A stretch of 64,000 nt of DNA from Pseudomonas sp. LRP2-20 (GTDB taxonomy: Bacteria; Pseudomonadota; Gammaproteobacteria; Pseudomonadales; Pseudomonadaceae). A model generated the notes under the pieces. That model was given only the letters and a program-made list of their open reading frames with translations. It searched no databases and was not told the origin of the DNA. Positions 20,828 to 28,438 of the stretch are shown here, piece by piece. The stretch lies in the NCBI RefSeq assembly GCF_024349685.1, contig NZ_AP025944.1, positions 3,726,001 to 3,790,000 of the forward strand, in the 5' to 3' direction. Within the stretch, counting starts at the first letter, position 1. Every line of letters starts with the position of its first letter. The translations under genes were made by a program, and so were the position numbers.

Positions 20828-21577
20828 TTATAGCTCCCGCCGCAGGAGGTACGTATCCATGATCCACCCCATGCGCACCCGCTCCCGCTCGCGCACCTCA
20901 AGGATCCGGGCCTTCACGGCCTGCAGTGGCCCGGCGATCAGTATTTCATCGTCGGTACCCAGGTAAGCACCCCAGTAGATCACCAGCGCCGGATCCTCCA
21001 GCGTGGCAAACGCGCATTGCCCGTCGAGCATCACCACTACGTTGTCCACCCGCCCCTGCTCGGCAAGGCGCCGCCCCGGCAGTAAGGTCAGCGGCTCGCC
21101 AATGCGATTGAGGGGAATCTGGTGCCTCGCCGCCAGGGCCTGCACGCTGCTGATGCCGGGGATTACCTGCAGGCGCAGCGCCACGCCACGTTCACGGACC
21201 AGGTCGAGAATGCGCAAGGTGCTGTCGTAGAGCCCCGGCTCACCCCATAGCAAAAAGGCGCCGAGATCATCGGCGGCCATCTCTTCGTTGATCAACCGGG
21301 CATACAGCGCGGCACGCTGGCGGTGCCATTCGTGCACCGCGCCTGTGTAGTCGTGCGCCTCGCAATTGCGCTGCGGGTCCGCAACCTGCACCAGGCGGTA
21401 GCCACCCTCGGGCCGGTAGCGCTCGAGGATGGCTTTGCGCAAGCGCACCAGTTCATCCTTGCCGGCGCCCTTGTCGAGCACGAAGAACACGCTGGCGCGA
21501 CGCACTGCCTCGACCGCCTCGACGGTGATCTGGCGGGGGTCGCCCGGGCCAATGCCGATCAACAGCAAGTCTTTCAT
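20828..21577 (-). CDS. cobF: Precorrin-6A synthase (deacetylating), CobF
   Basis: 249 residues of the tetrapyrrole methylase fold: LIGIGPGDPRQITVEAVEAV at the start, GEPGLYDSTLRILDLV, and VIPGISSVQALAARHQIPLN. CobF uses SAM to methylate C1 of precorrin-5 and releases acetate in aerobic cobalamin synthesis. It is isolated from other cob genes in this window and follows the OprD-type porin by 20 bp on the same strand, so the two may be co-transcribed. Confidence 0.92.
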   Translation of the reverse strand: MKDLLLIGIGPGDPRQITVEAVEAVRRASVFFVLDKGAGKDELVRLRKAILERYRPEGGYRLVQVADPQRNCEAHDYTGAVHEWHRQRAALYARLINEEMAADDLGAFLLWGEPGLYDSTLRILDLVRERGVALRLQVIPGISSVQALAARHQIPLNRIGEPLTLLPGRRLAEQGRVDNVVVMLDGQCAFATLEDPALVIYWGAYLGTDDEILIAGPLQAVKARILEVRERERVRMGWIMDTYLLRREL

Positions 21578-21597
21578 GGCACCGCCCGGCCTGTGAT

Positions 21598-22899
21598 TCA
21601 GAGGATAGAGAAGTTATAGCTGACGATGACCCGGGTCTCGTCCATGTCCCGCGCCCACCGCTCGTAGTTGCTGCGGTAGGTGGAGTTACGCAGGCGCACG
21701 CTGACATCCTTGAAGGTGCCGCTCTGCACCTGGTACTTGAGCTCAGTGTCGCGTTCCCACTCCTTGCCTTGTGCATTGCTGCCCGGGACCTTGATGTGGT
21801 CACCGTTGATGTAACGGGTGAAGAAGCTCAGGCCGGGCACGCCGAGTGCCTTGAAGTCGTAGTCGTAACGCAGCTGCCAGGAGCGCTCCTGGGCGGCGGC
21901 GAAGTCGTTGACCTGGGCGTAGTTGACCAGGTACGGGTTGCTGCCATCGAGGTACGGCATGGCACTCTCGCCGTACATGCGCTGCCAGCCGGCGCTGATC
22001 TTGTGCCCGCCCAGGCTGTAGCCGAGCATGCCGCTGAAGGCACGGTGATCGATCTCGCCGGCGCGAGCGTTGCCGATGTCATCGCTCTTGATCAGCCGCA
22101 GGTCTGCCGACAGGCTGCCAACGGCGAGCGGCTGGCTGGCGACCAGGCCGAGGAAGTGCTGACGGTAGATGTTTTCCAGCTTGGCGACCTGATACTGAGC
22201 GCTGAGCCGATCATTGAAACGGTAGTCCAGGCCAGCCAGGTCAAAGTGGTCGGCTTCGATATCGCAGGCATAGCGCTTGTTCTTGCAATGCACGCGAATA
22301 TCCTGACGATCGGTGGAATCACGCGCGGTGTACTTGTTCAGGCGGGCCAGGGTGAACTTCAGGTCGCGCACTTCTTCGGAGGTCAGCATCGCGCCATGGA
22401 ACATGGTCGGCAGCAGGCGACCATCGTTGTATTTCAACAGCGCTAGGTCCGGCATCATCGAGCCGAACTTCAGCACCGTGTTGGAAACCTTGACCTTGGC
22501 CGCCAGGCCCATCTTCGCGTATTGGTCGGCGGAGTGCCGTGGGTCGTGGCCGGAAGAGGGCAGCAAACCACTATTACTGTCGGCCGGGCTGGAGTCGAGC
22601 TTGATCCCTAACATGCCCAGTGCGTCCACGCCAAAGCCGACCGGGCCCTGGGTATAACCCGACTGCACATTGAGAATGAAGCCTTGCGCCCACTCTTCAC
22701 GTTTTGACGCGCCCTGGCTGGAACTGCTGTGGCCGTCACGGAAATCCCGGTTGAAATAGACCGTGCGTGCTTCGACCTTGGCACTAGTGTCTTCAAGAAA
22801 ACCGGCGGCCTGGGCATGCGTGCCGGCACACACAATGAACAGGCCGGCAACACGGCGCCCGGGGGCGAGAGGAAGAGGGGAAAACATGCGAGGGAACAT
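21598..22899 (-). CDS. OprD-family outer-membrane porin
   Basis: About 433 residues. A basic, hydrophobic N-terminus ending in THAQAAGF looks like a signal peptide with cleavage after AQA. The mature part begins FLEDTSAKVEARTVYFNRDF, the hallmark of OprD proteins, includes GFGVDALGMLGIKLDS, and ends in the aromatic YNFSIL expected of a beta barrel. OprD members pass amino acids, aromatic acids or similar small solutes. The start is uncertain between ATG 22899 and ATG 22887; neither has a strong ribosome-binding site. cobF lies directly downstream. Confidence 0.9.
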   Translation of the reverse strand: MFPRMFSPLPLAPGRRVAGLFIVCAGTHAQAAGFLEDTSAKVEARTVYFNRDFRDGHSSSSQGASKREEWAQGFILNVQSGYTQGPVGFGVDALGMLGIKLDSSPADSNSGLLPSSGHDPRHSADQYAKMGLAAKVKVSNTVLKFGSMMPDLALLKYNDGRLLPTMFHGAMLTSEEVRDLKFTLARLNKYTARDSTDRQDIRVHCKNKRYACDIEADHFDLAGLDYRFNDRLSAQYQVAKLENIYRQHFLGLVASQPLAVGSLSADLRLIKSDDIGNARAGEIDHRAFSGMLGYSLGGHKISAGWQRMYGESAMPYLDGSNPYLVNYAQVNDFAAAQERSWQLRYDYDFKALGVPGLSFFTRYINGDHIKVPGSNAQGKEWERDTELKYQVQSGTFKDVSVRLRNSTYRSNYERWARDMDETRVIVSYNFSIL

Positions 22900-22924
22900 C
22901 CACAAGAAAGGCGAAAAAACAAAT

Positions 22925-22944
22925 CGTGACGCACCTGCGTCACG
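22925..22944. promoter_or_regulatory. Perfect inverted repeat upstream of the OprD porin gene
   Basis: CGTGACGCA-CC-TGCGTCACG is a perfect 9-bp palindrome with a 2-bp spacer, about 26-57 bp upstream of the candidate porin starts. It could be an operator or an mRNA leader hairpin. The remainder of the 22945-23246 spacer is AT-richer (GGAAAGTTCC, CTTATAAAAAG) and holds the promoter side of the MvaT-family gene; no gene is seen there. Confidence 0.45.
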
Positions 22945-23246
22945 CGAATGCGTCGCGGCCGAACATCAGCCGACCATCATCTGAAATGATCACCCAACCG
23001 CTCTGTTCCGGGCCATTGGACCATGGTCTAGAATGCCGGACAGTCGGCTCGAAAAAGCGCCTGAATTACCGCTCGGAAAACTTGGAAAGTTCCCGCCCTA
23101 CTTATAAAAAGTTTGCGGTTTACCGAACTCCTGCAAGTGTCTACACTCGATGTCAGCGAACAGTTTCACCCACCCGCGTGGCTGGCGTTTAGTTTTCGTC
23201 AATGTTCGTCACGCCCTGCCACGAAAGACGTACAGGAGTGATTACA

Positions 23247-23606
23247 GTGTCCAGACTTGCAGAGTTTCGTGCTGCCGAAAAAGCGCTCCAGGAACAGATG
23301 GCGCAACTGGAGGCGCTGAAAAAGGATGCCGGCCTCAAACGCGAAATCGAATTCGAGCAGAAACTAGTCGGCCTGATGAAAAGCTATGACAAAAGTCTGC
23401 GCGATATCATCGCCATCCTCGACCCCAAGGCGGTTGCCCGTGGCGCTGTCAGTGCACCGAAACAGCAGCGCCGCCCGCGCGTGGTCAAAGTCTACGAAAA
23501 CCCGCACACCGGCGAGTTGATCGAGACCAAGGGCGGCAACCACCGCGGCCTCAAGGCGTGGAAAGAACAGTACGGGGCCGCTACCGTGGAAAGCTGGGTT
23601 CGCTGA
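23247..23606 (+). CDS. turB: MvaT/Tur-family H-NS-like transcriptional regulator
   Basis: 119 residues. The N-terminal coiled coil for oligomerisation (RLAEFRAAEKALQEQMAQLE) leads into LMKSYDKSLRDIIAILDP. The C-terminal DNA-binding part is KVYENPHTGELIETKGGNHR, very close to MvaT. These proteins coat AT-rich, often foreign, DNA and silence it. The start GTG at 23247 is chosen because GGAG lies nine bases upstream and the resulting N-terminus matches MvaT; the frame is open upstream. Of the P. putida Tur paralogues, position next to gloA and cobF suggests TurB, a call made from remembered gene order. A strong terminator follows. Confidence 0.9.
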   Translation: MSRLAEFRAAEKALQEQMAQLEALKKDAGLKREIEFEQKLVGLMKSYDKSLRDIIAILDPKAVARGAVSAPKQQRRPRVVKVYENPHTGELIETKGGNHRGLKAWKEQYGAATVESWVR

Positions 23607-23718
23607 TGAAACGTCAACACCCACTTCACACTTTTTTCACAACGGCTGCAGCAGTATCGAGACAGCTAAAGGACTAGCGACCCCATCACGCGCCCGCACA
23701 TGCGGGCCTCTAATTCCA

Positions 23719-23750
23719 GCGCCCTGCTCCCCCGAGCAGGGCGCTTTCAT
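23719..23750 (+). terminator. Rho-independent terminator after the MvaT-family gene
   Basis: GCGCCCTGCTC-CCCC-GAGCAGGGCGC is a perfect 11-bp stem followed by TTTCATTT. A smaller hairpin, CCCGCACATGCGGG, lies just before it at about 23693-23706. Confidence 0.88.
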
Positions 23751-23833
23751 TTGCGCAAACGCTTCACTGCCGTATCATGGTCCCCTGTCTGTTTCGCCGG
23801 CACCTGGTTGCCGGCCCCGTCTCTGGAGTACCC

Positions 23834-24361
23834 ATGAGCCTGCACGATCTGCAAACCCTGCCTGGTGTCACCGCACAGCCAGACACCGCCACCGCCCAGT
23901 TCGTCTTCAACCACACCATGCTGCGGGTCAAGGACATCGAGAAGTCGCTGGACTTCTACACCCGCGTGCTGGGCTTCCGCCTGGTCGACAAGCGTGACTT
24001 CCCTGAAGCTGCCTTCAGCCTGTACTTCCTGGCCCTGGTCGACCCGGCGCAGATCCCTGCCGACGACGCCGAGCGCCACCAGTGGATGAAGTCGATTCCG
24101 GGCGTGCTGGAGCTGACCCACAACTACGGCACCGAAAACGACCCGGATTTCGCCTATCACAACGGCAACACCGACCCACGCGGCTTTGGCCACATCTGCA
24201 TTTCGGTGCCGGACGTGCGTGAGGCCTGCGCCCGTTTCGAGGCACTCGACGTGCCGTTCCAGAAGCGCCTGCAGGATGGCCGCATGAACCACCTGGCCTT
24301 CGTCAAGGACCCGGACGGCTACTGGGTTGAAGTGATCCAGCCAACCGAGCTGAAGGGCTGA
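23834..24361 (+). CDS. gloA: Lactoylglutathione lyase (glyoxalase I)
   Basis: 175 residues, the longer proteobacterial glyoxalase I type. Metal ligands are in FNHTMLRVKD (His), LELTHNYGTEND (Glu), GFGHICISVPD (His) and GYWVEVIQPTE (Glu). It isomerises the hemithioacetal of methylglyoxal and glutathione to S-lactoylglutathione, a detoxification step in the cytosol. The start ATG at 23834 has GGAG upstream. The long-type insert with LDFYTRVLGFRLVDKRDF suggests the Zn-dependent class. Confidence 0.94.
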   Translation: MSLHDLQTLPGVTAQPDTATAQFVFNHTMLRVKDIEKSLDFYTRVLGFRLVDKRDFPEAAFSLYFLALVDPAQIPADDAERHQWMKSIPGVLELTHNYGTENDPDFAYHNGNTDPRGFGHICISVPDVREACARFEALDVPFQKRLQDGRMNHLAFVKDPDGYWVEVIQPTELKG

Positions 24362-24458
24362 GCGCCATCCGCTCGCGCTCGTCGGGCCGGGAACTCCTGG
24401 CCCCTTGCTGTGGTATATGAAGGTAACCGCTTCACATGCCACAGCGAGGTAAAGGACG

Positions 24459-24701
24459 ATGCAATCTCTTCACTGTGAATACCGCAACCACACCATCACC
24501 GCCAGCGTGATGCCTCACCCCGACTCCCCCCTGCCCTACGCCGCCGGCTGCCTGATCACCGATCCACAGGGGCACACCAGCAAGCGGATGTCCATGCCGA
24601 TGAAGTTCTTCTCGGACCTTGAGAACGCTCAGCATGTGTCGTTGGCCCATGGCCGGGCATTGGTGGATGAGCAATTGGACAAGGGGCACAAAGCCTTCTG
24701 A
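24459..24701 (+). CDS. Small conserved protein of unknown function
   Basis: 80 residues with no recognised domain. It has a start ATG behind GAGGTAAAGGACG, a good ribosome-binding site, and normal Pseudomonas codon use. The middle is polar with YAAGCLITDPQGHTSKR and the end is basic and charged. It has no signal peptide or membrane segment. It lies between gloA and a long REP-like hairpin. The good initiation signal and codon bias make it likely real; function unknown. Confidence 0.65.
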   Translation: MQSLHCEYRNHTITASVMPHPDSPLPYAAGCLITDPQGHTSKRMSMPMKFFSDLENAQHVSLAHGRALVDEQLDKGHKAF

Positions 24702-24720
24702 AGACCTGCGCGGGAGCTGC

Positions 24721-24831
24721 AGGAGCGGCCTTGTGTCGCGAGAGGGCTGCAAAGCAGCCCAAAGATGTCAGCCTTGATGCATAAATCGCTGGGGCTGCTT
24801 TGCAGCCCTCTCGCGACACAAGGCCGCGCCT
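24721..24831. repeat. Long REP-like inverted repeat between convergent genes
   Basis: Arms of about 40 bases, AGGAGCGGCCTTGTGTCGCG... at 24721-24760 and its complement ending ...CACAAGGCCGCGCCT at 24831, flank a 30-bp loop. It is a different REP subtype from the GGCAAGCCC units and may end both convergent transcripts. Confidence 0.85.
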
Positions 24832-24849
24832 ACAGGAAATCGGCGTGCA

Positions 24850-25671
24850 TCAAATATCGCGCGCAAAGGCTACTGCCGCTTCAACCTGTTCGCGGCTGGG
24901 CCGTACCCCGGTGTACAGAACGAACTGCTCCAACGCCTGCAAGGCGATCACCTCCAGCCCGGTAATCACCGGTTTGCCCAGCGCCTCGGCGCGCTGGATC
25001 AACGGTGTGCGCGCCGGCATCGCCACCACGTCGAACACCCTCTCGGCTGCCGCGATTGCGTTTTCGCTGAAGGCCAGTACCTCAGCCTCCGGCCCACCCG
25101 CCATGCCGATCGGTGTCACGTTCACCAGCATCGGCGGGCACAGGTCGCCCAGCTCAGCCACCCAGCGATAGCCGCAGACATCCGCCAACTGCCGCCCGGC
25201 CTGCTCGTTGCGGGCGACGATGATGCCTTCGCGGAACCCGGCATCGCGCAGGGCACTGGCCACAGCCTTGGCCATGCCGCCACTGCCGCGCAGGGCGAAC
25301 GCGGTTGCAGGGTCGACCTGGTGCGCCTCAAGCAGTTGCCGCACGGCCAGGTAATCGGTGTTGTAGGCCTTCAGATGGCCGGCGCTGTTGACCAGGGTAT
25401 TGACCGACTCGATCGCCGCCGCCGACGGGTCGATTTCATCGACCAGCGCCATGCAGGCCTCCTTGTAAGGCATCGACACGCCGCAGCCGCGAATGCCCAG
25501 CGCGCGGATGCCTGCGACTGCTGCCGGCAGGTCATCGGTGCTCATGGCTTTGTAGTAATAGTCCAGGCCGAGCTGCTGGTAGAGGTGGTTATGAAAACGC
25601 ACGCCAAAGGTGCCAGGCCGCCCGGCCAGGGAAATGCACAGCACGGTGTCTCTGCTGGGAGTTGTCGCCAT
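24850..25671 (-). CDS. Shikimate dehydrogenase-like NADP oxidoreductase (AroE homologue)
   Basis: 273 residues. The substrate domain has ISLAGRPGTFGVRFHNHLY, a variant of the usual SPSxxHN region, and GVSMPYKE with the catalytic Lys. The cofactor part carries ALRGSGGMAKAVASAL and NVTPIGM. The start ATG at 25671 (MATTPSRD) has AAGGAG 7-8 bases upstream, though the frame is open 39 codons further. It is a paralogue type used in catabolism of quinate, shikimate or related compounds rather than the main biosynthetic AroE, since the binding motif departs from the standard; the true substrate is unclear. Confidence 0.85.
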   Translation of the reverse strand: MATTPSRDTVLCISLAGRPGTFGVRFHNHLYQQLGLDYYYKAMSTDDLPAAVAGIRALGIRGCGVSMPYKEACMALVDEIDPSAAAIESVNTLVNSAGHLKAYNTDYLAVRQLLEAHQVDPATAFALRGSGGMAKAVASALRDAGFREGIIVARNEQAGRQLADVCGYRWVAELGDLCPPMLVNVTPIGMAGGPEAEVLAFSENAIAAAERVFDVVAMPARTPLIQRAEALGKPVITGLEVIALQALEQFVLYTGVRPSREQVEAAVAFARDI

Positions 25672-25832
25672 AACCTGCTCCTTTTTCATAACTGAAACGT
25701 TCGTGCAGCGTACCAGACACAACCACTGGTCGTCCCTTACACAACCTTTACCATTTCCCAGTGCTCGGCTTACAGAGACCGGAGTCATAGTAACAAGGCC
25801 CCGAGCGCGGGGTTACCTTGCGAGGAAGTCTC

Positions 25833-26174
25833 ATGAACCGTCATCTCCCCGGAATCGCCCTGCTGGTCGGTGCCCTGGCCATCAGCGGGCAAGCCTCTGC
25901 CCATGGTGGCGGCGGACATGGCTGGTATGGCCCAGGCCCACTGCTCGGCGCCGCCGTGGTCGGGGCCGTGGTCGGGGCGACGGTGTATGGCGGCCACGAC
26001 CGCACGGTCTACGTGGAACGCCAGCCTGCCTACTATGGGCCACCGCCCGTGTATGTGCAGGCCCCGCCGCCGCCGGTGTACTACCAGCCGTACTACGTGC
26101 CAGCACCGCCGCCGCCGGCGTACCGCCCCTATTATGGCCCGCCACCGGTGTACTACGGCCCGCCGCGCTGGTGA
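25833..26174 (+). CDS. Small exported Pro/Tyr-rich protein
   Basis: 113 residues. A signal peptide is evident (MNRHLPGIALLVGALAISGQ then ASAHGG, cleavage likely after ASA). A glycine/hydrophobic stretch GPLLGAAVVGAVVGATVYGG could insert in a membrane. The rest is low-complexity with repeated PPPVY, YYGPP and AYRPYYG units, so it is probably an envelope or surface protein of the glycine-zipper/PY-rich kind. The start ATG at 25833 has GAGGAA upstream. The function is unknown. Confidence 0.75.
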   Translation: MNRHLPGIALLVGALAISGQASAHGGGGHGWYGPGPLLGAAVVGAVVGATVYGGHDRTVYVERQPAYYGPPPVYVQAPPPPVYYQPYYVPAPPPPAYRPYYGPPPVYYGPPRW

Positions 26175-26268
26175 CCGTTGATAAAACTGATGAGCACTAT
26201 TGAGCGTGTTGATTTCAAACCGCGTCGGCTGCTGCGTAAGGTAGGGCCATGTTTCACAGGAGGTCCCC

Positions 26269-26451
26269 ATGGCCACTATTCAGATCATGTCCGTCGTCGG
26301 CACTGCTGTCCCCGCCACCCTGCGCGAACAAGGCCTGTTGGCCTGCTGGTACCTGGTAAGCAATGGCGAAGCCCTCAGCGGCCCGCTGGCGACCCGTGCC
26401 TCGGCCCAGGCCCTGGCTGAACAGCTTCAGGCCGATTGCCTGATCGCTTGA
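26269..26451 (+). CDS. Small protein of unknown function (60 aa)
   Basis: 60 residues behind an excellent ribosome-binding site (AGGAGGTCCCC-ATG). The frame MATIQIMSVVGTAVPATLRE continues with GLLACWYLVSNGEALSGPLA. It carries no signal peptide and no known domain that I recognise. A strong terminator follows 37 bp later, so it forms its own short transcript or the end of one started at the upstream PY-rich gene. Confidence 0.65.
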   Translation: MATIQIMSVVGTAVPATLREQGLLACWYLVSNGEALSGPLATRASAQALAEQLQADCLIA

Positions 26452-26488
26452 CCGAATTTGTTGTGCGTTGCTCCCTACGCCTCTTCTG

Positions 26489-26514
26489 ACCCGCCGTGTG
26501 GCGGGTCTTTTTTT
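26489..26514 (+). terminator. Rho-independent terminator
   Basis: ACCCGCC-GTGT-GGCGGGT followed by CTTTTTTT, 37 bp after the 60-residue gene. Confidence 0.92.
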
Positions 26515-26693
26515 GCCTGGACGAACCGACGAACGGAGGCAGGAAAACCGATACAGCATGAAGCTTTTTTCATTTCTGTCAGCCGACTCAACGAGCAATC
26601 GACAGCCGTTCAGCCATACTCCAGAATGCATCGGTTTTTTGGGGGAAAACCCTTGCACAGCCAACGACATACCAACTTTTAGTGAGCCTCAAC

Positions 26694-27620
26694 GTGAAAA
26701 CATCCCTGTCCATCCTCAGCCTGCTGCTGTTGCTCACAGGTACCGCGACCCTTCCGTCGACCGCTGCTGCACAACCCCCGGCCCAGGTCCAACGCGACCC
26801 GTCCAAGCTGCACCTGGCGTCTGGCAGCGCCCTGCTGATCGACCTGAATACCAACCAGGAACTGTATTCGAGCCGCGCCGACCGCGTGGTGCCCATTGCC
26901 TCGGTGACCAAACTGATGACGGCGATGGTGGTGCTGGATGCCAAGCTGCCCATGGATGAGATGCTCACCATGACCATCGCCAACAACCCGGACATGAAAG
27001 GCGTGTATTCGCGCGTACGCCTGGGCAGCGAGCTGAACCGTCGGGAAACCCTGCTGATCACCCTGATGTCGTCGGAAAACCGCGCGGCCACCACCTTGGC
27101 CAACCATTACCCAGGCGGCTACCCGGCCTTCATCAAGGCGATGAACGCCAAGGCCCGCAGCCTGGGCATGGCGCACACCCGCTATGTCGAGCCGACCGGC
27201 TTGTCGACGCAGAACGTATCCACCGCCCACGATCTCGCCAAGTTGCTGATGGCATCGCGCAAGTACCCGATGCTGAGCGAGCTGTCGACCACCCGTGAAA
27301 AGACCGTGGCCTTCCGCAAGCCGAACTACAGCCTGGGCTTCCGCAACACCGATCACCTGGTGAACAAGAGCAACTGGGACATCACGCTGACCAAGACCGG
27401 TTTCACCAACGAGGCCGGCCACTGCCTGGTGCTGCTGACCAAGATGGACAACCGCCCAGTGGCGATGGTGATCCTCGACGCCTTTGGCAAGTACACCCAC
27501 TTCGCCGACGCCACCCGCCTGCGCCAGTGGCTGGAGACCGGCGCAGCCAAGCCGGCTCCGGCGGTGGCCATGCAGTACAAGTCGGACAAGCACAACAAGG
27601 GGCGCCTGGCGTCGGAGTAA
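26694..27620 (+). CDS. pbpG: D-alanyl-D-alanine endopeptidase PbpG (PBP7-like)
   Basis: 308 residues with an N-terminal signal peptide ([20 protein letters not shown]). The S11 peptidase motifs are all present: SVTK (Ser70, Lys73), SEN (127-129) and KTGFTNEAG. PbpG is a periplasmic enzyme that cleaves peptide crosslinks in the cell wall and helps remodel peptidoglycan. The start is a GTG, either 26694 (used here) or 26682; the former places the basic residue right at the N-terminus. A REP hairpin follows the gene. Confidence 0.92.
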   Translation: MKTSLSILSLLLLLTGTATLPSTAAAQPPAQVQRDPSKLHLASGSALLIDLNTNQELYSSRADRVVPIASVTKLMTAMVVLDAKLPMDEMLTMTIANNPDMKGVYSRVRLGSELNRRETLLITLMSSENRAATTLANHYPGGYPAFIKAMNAKARSLGMAHTRYVEPTGLSTQNVSTAHDLAKLLMASRKYPMLSELSTTREKTVAFRKPNYSLGFRNTDHLVNKSNWDITLTKTGFTNEAGHCLVLLTKMDNRPVAMVILDAFGKYTHFADATRLRQWLETGAAKPAPAVAMQYKSDKHNKGRLASE

Positions 27621-27640
27621 CCTGACGCCAACACATGACG

Positions 27641-27755
27641 TGTGGGAGCCACGCTTGCCGGCGATGGGCCGCGAAGCGGCCCCACGATTTCAAGGTTGTT
27701 GCATCAACCGCCGGGGCCGCTCCGCGGCCCATCGCCGGCAAGCGCGGCTCCCACA
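27641..27755. repeat. REP-like inverted pair
   Basis: TGTGGGAGCCACGCTTGCCG from 27641 pairs with the complement ending GGCTCCCACA at 27755. Inner arms are GGCCGCGAAGCGGCCCC and its near-complement. It lies between convergent genes and may end both transcripts. Confidence 0.87.
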
Positions 27756-27800
27756 AATACAGCGCACACTTGGCAGTCGGTGACAGTCGGCCGGTTCGGA

Positions 27801-28238
27801 TCAGGCCTGGGTATCGACCATCCCGCCTGCACTGCTGCCGCCTGACTTCTGCAGCGCTTCCAACAATTGCGCAGTAGCCGTCATGATCTCGCCACTGATC
27901 GTAGCGATGCTGGCCTGCTTGGCTGTGACTGCCGCCAGCTTGGTGGTTTCGTCGGTTTTCTGCGCCATCAGGATGGCCAGCTGTTTCTGCTCGTCGGCCA
28001 GCTGCTTCTGCAGTTTCTTGATCATCTCGCGCAATTGCTTGATGTGTGACGGCTCATCACTGCCACTGCTGCCTTGCGCGCCCTCGGCGCCTTTGGCCTG
28101 GCCATCGCCCCGCAGCTTCGAGGTATCAACCTGCAGTGTCGAGCTGCCCGATTCCGTCTTTTCCGTGTCGCTGGCCTGCGTAGCGCTGGCCGCCTGGGCC
28201 GAAGTGTTGCTGATGCTGACTGCCGCGATACCTACCAT
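27801..28238 (-). CDS. Coiled-coil protein of unknown function
   Basis: 145 residues from MVGIAAVS. The first half is rich in Ser, Ala, Gln and Thr and probably disordered; the middle IKQLREMIKKLQKQLADEQK forms a strong coiled coil; the end is Ala/Thr-rich helix. There is no signal peptide or membrane segment. It resembles FlxA-like short coiled-coil proteins in general character only. It is divergent from pvdA, whose PvdS-type promoter lies in the shared spacer. The start at 28238 is preferred over 28259, which would place a charged extra heptapeptide in front. Confidence 0.65.
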   Translation of the reverse strand: MVGIAAVSISNTSAQAASATQASDTEKTESGSSTLQVDTSKLRGDGQAKGAEGAQGSSGSDEPSHIKQLREMIKKLQKQLADEQKQLAILMAQKTDETTKLAAVTAKQASIATISGEIMTATAQLLEALQKSGGSSAGGMVDTQA

Positions 28239-28340
28239 GTCATTCTCCCTGCCTTGCAATGGGTCCTTGCGTTGACCTGCGTATCGGCCGACAGATGCAG
28301 ACCTTTAGGCGCGACTGGCCGCAGGCACGCGGCCGGGCAG

Positions 28341-28364
28341 TAAATTCCCCTTCCACTGGCTCGT
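28341..28364 (+). promoter_or_regulatory. PvdS-type iron-starvation promoter of pvdA
   Basis: TAAAT at 28341-28345, exactly 16 bases, then CGT at 28362-28364. This equals the iron-starvation box consensus TAAAT-N16-CGT bound by the ECF sigma factor PvdS (PfrI in P. putida). It is 75 bp upstream of the pvdA start on the correct strand. Confidence 0.85.
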
Positions 28365-28438
28365 TCCACCCAATGTACAAGCGCAGGCGCCGGAGCCACG
28401 GCATGCGCCCACATTCGCCCCATTATGGAATCGCAGCC

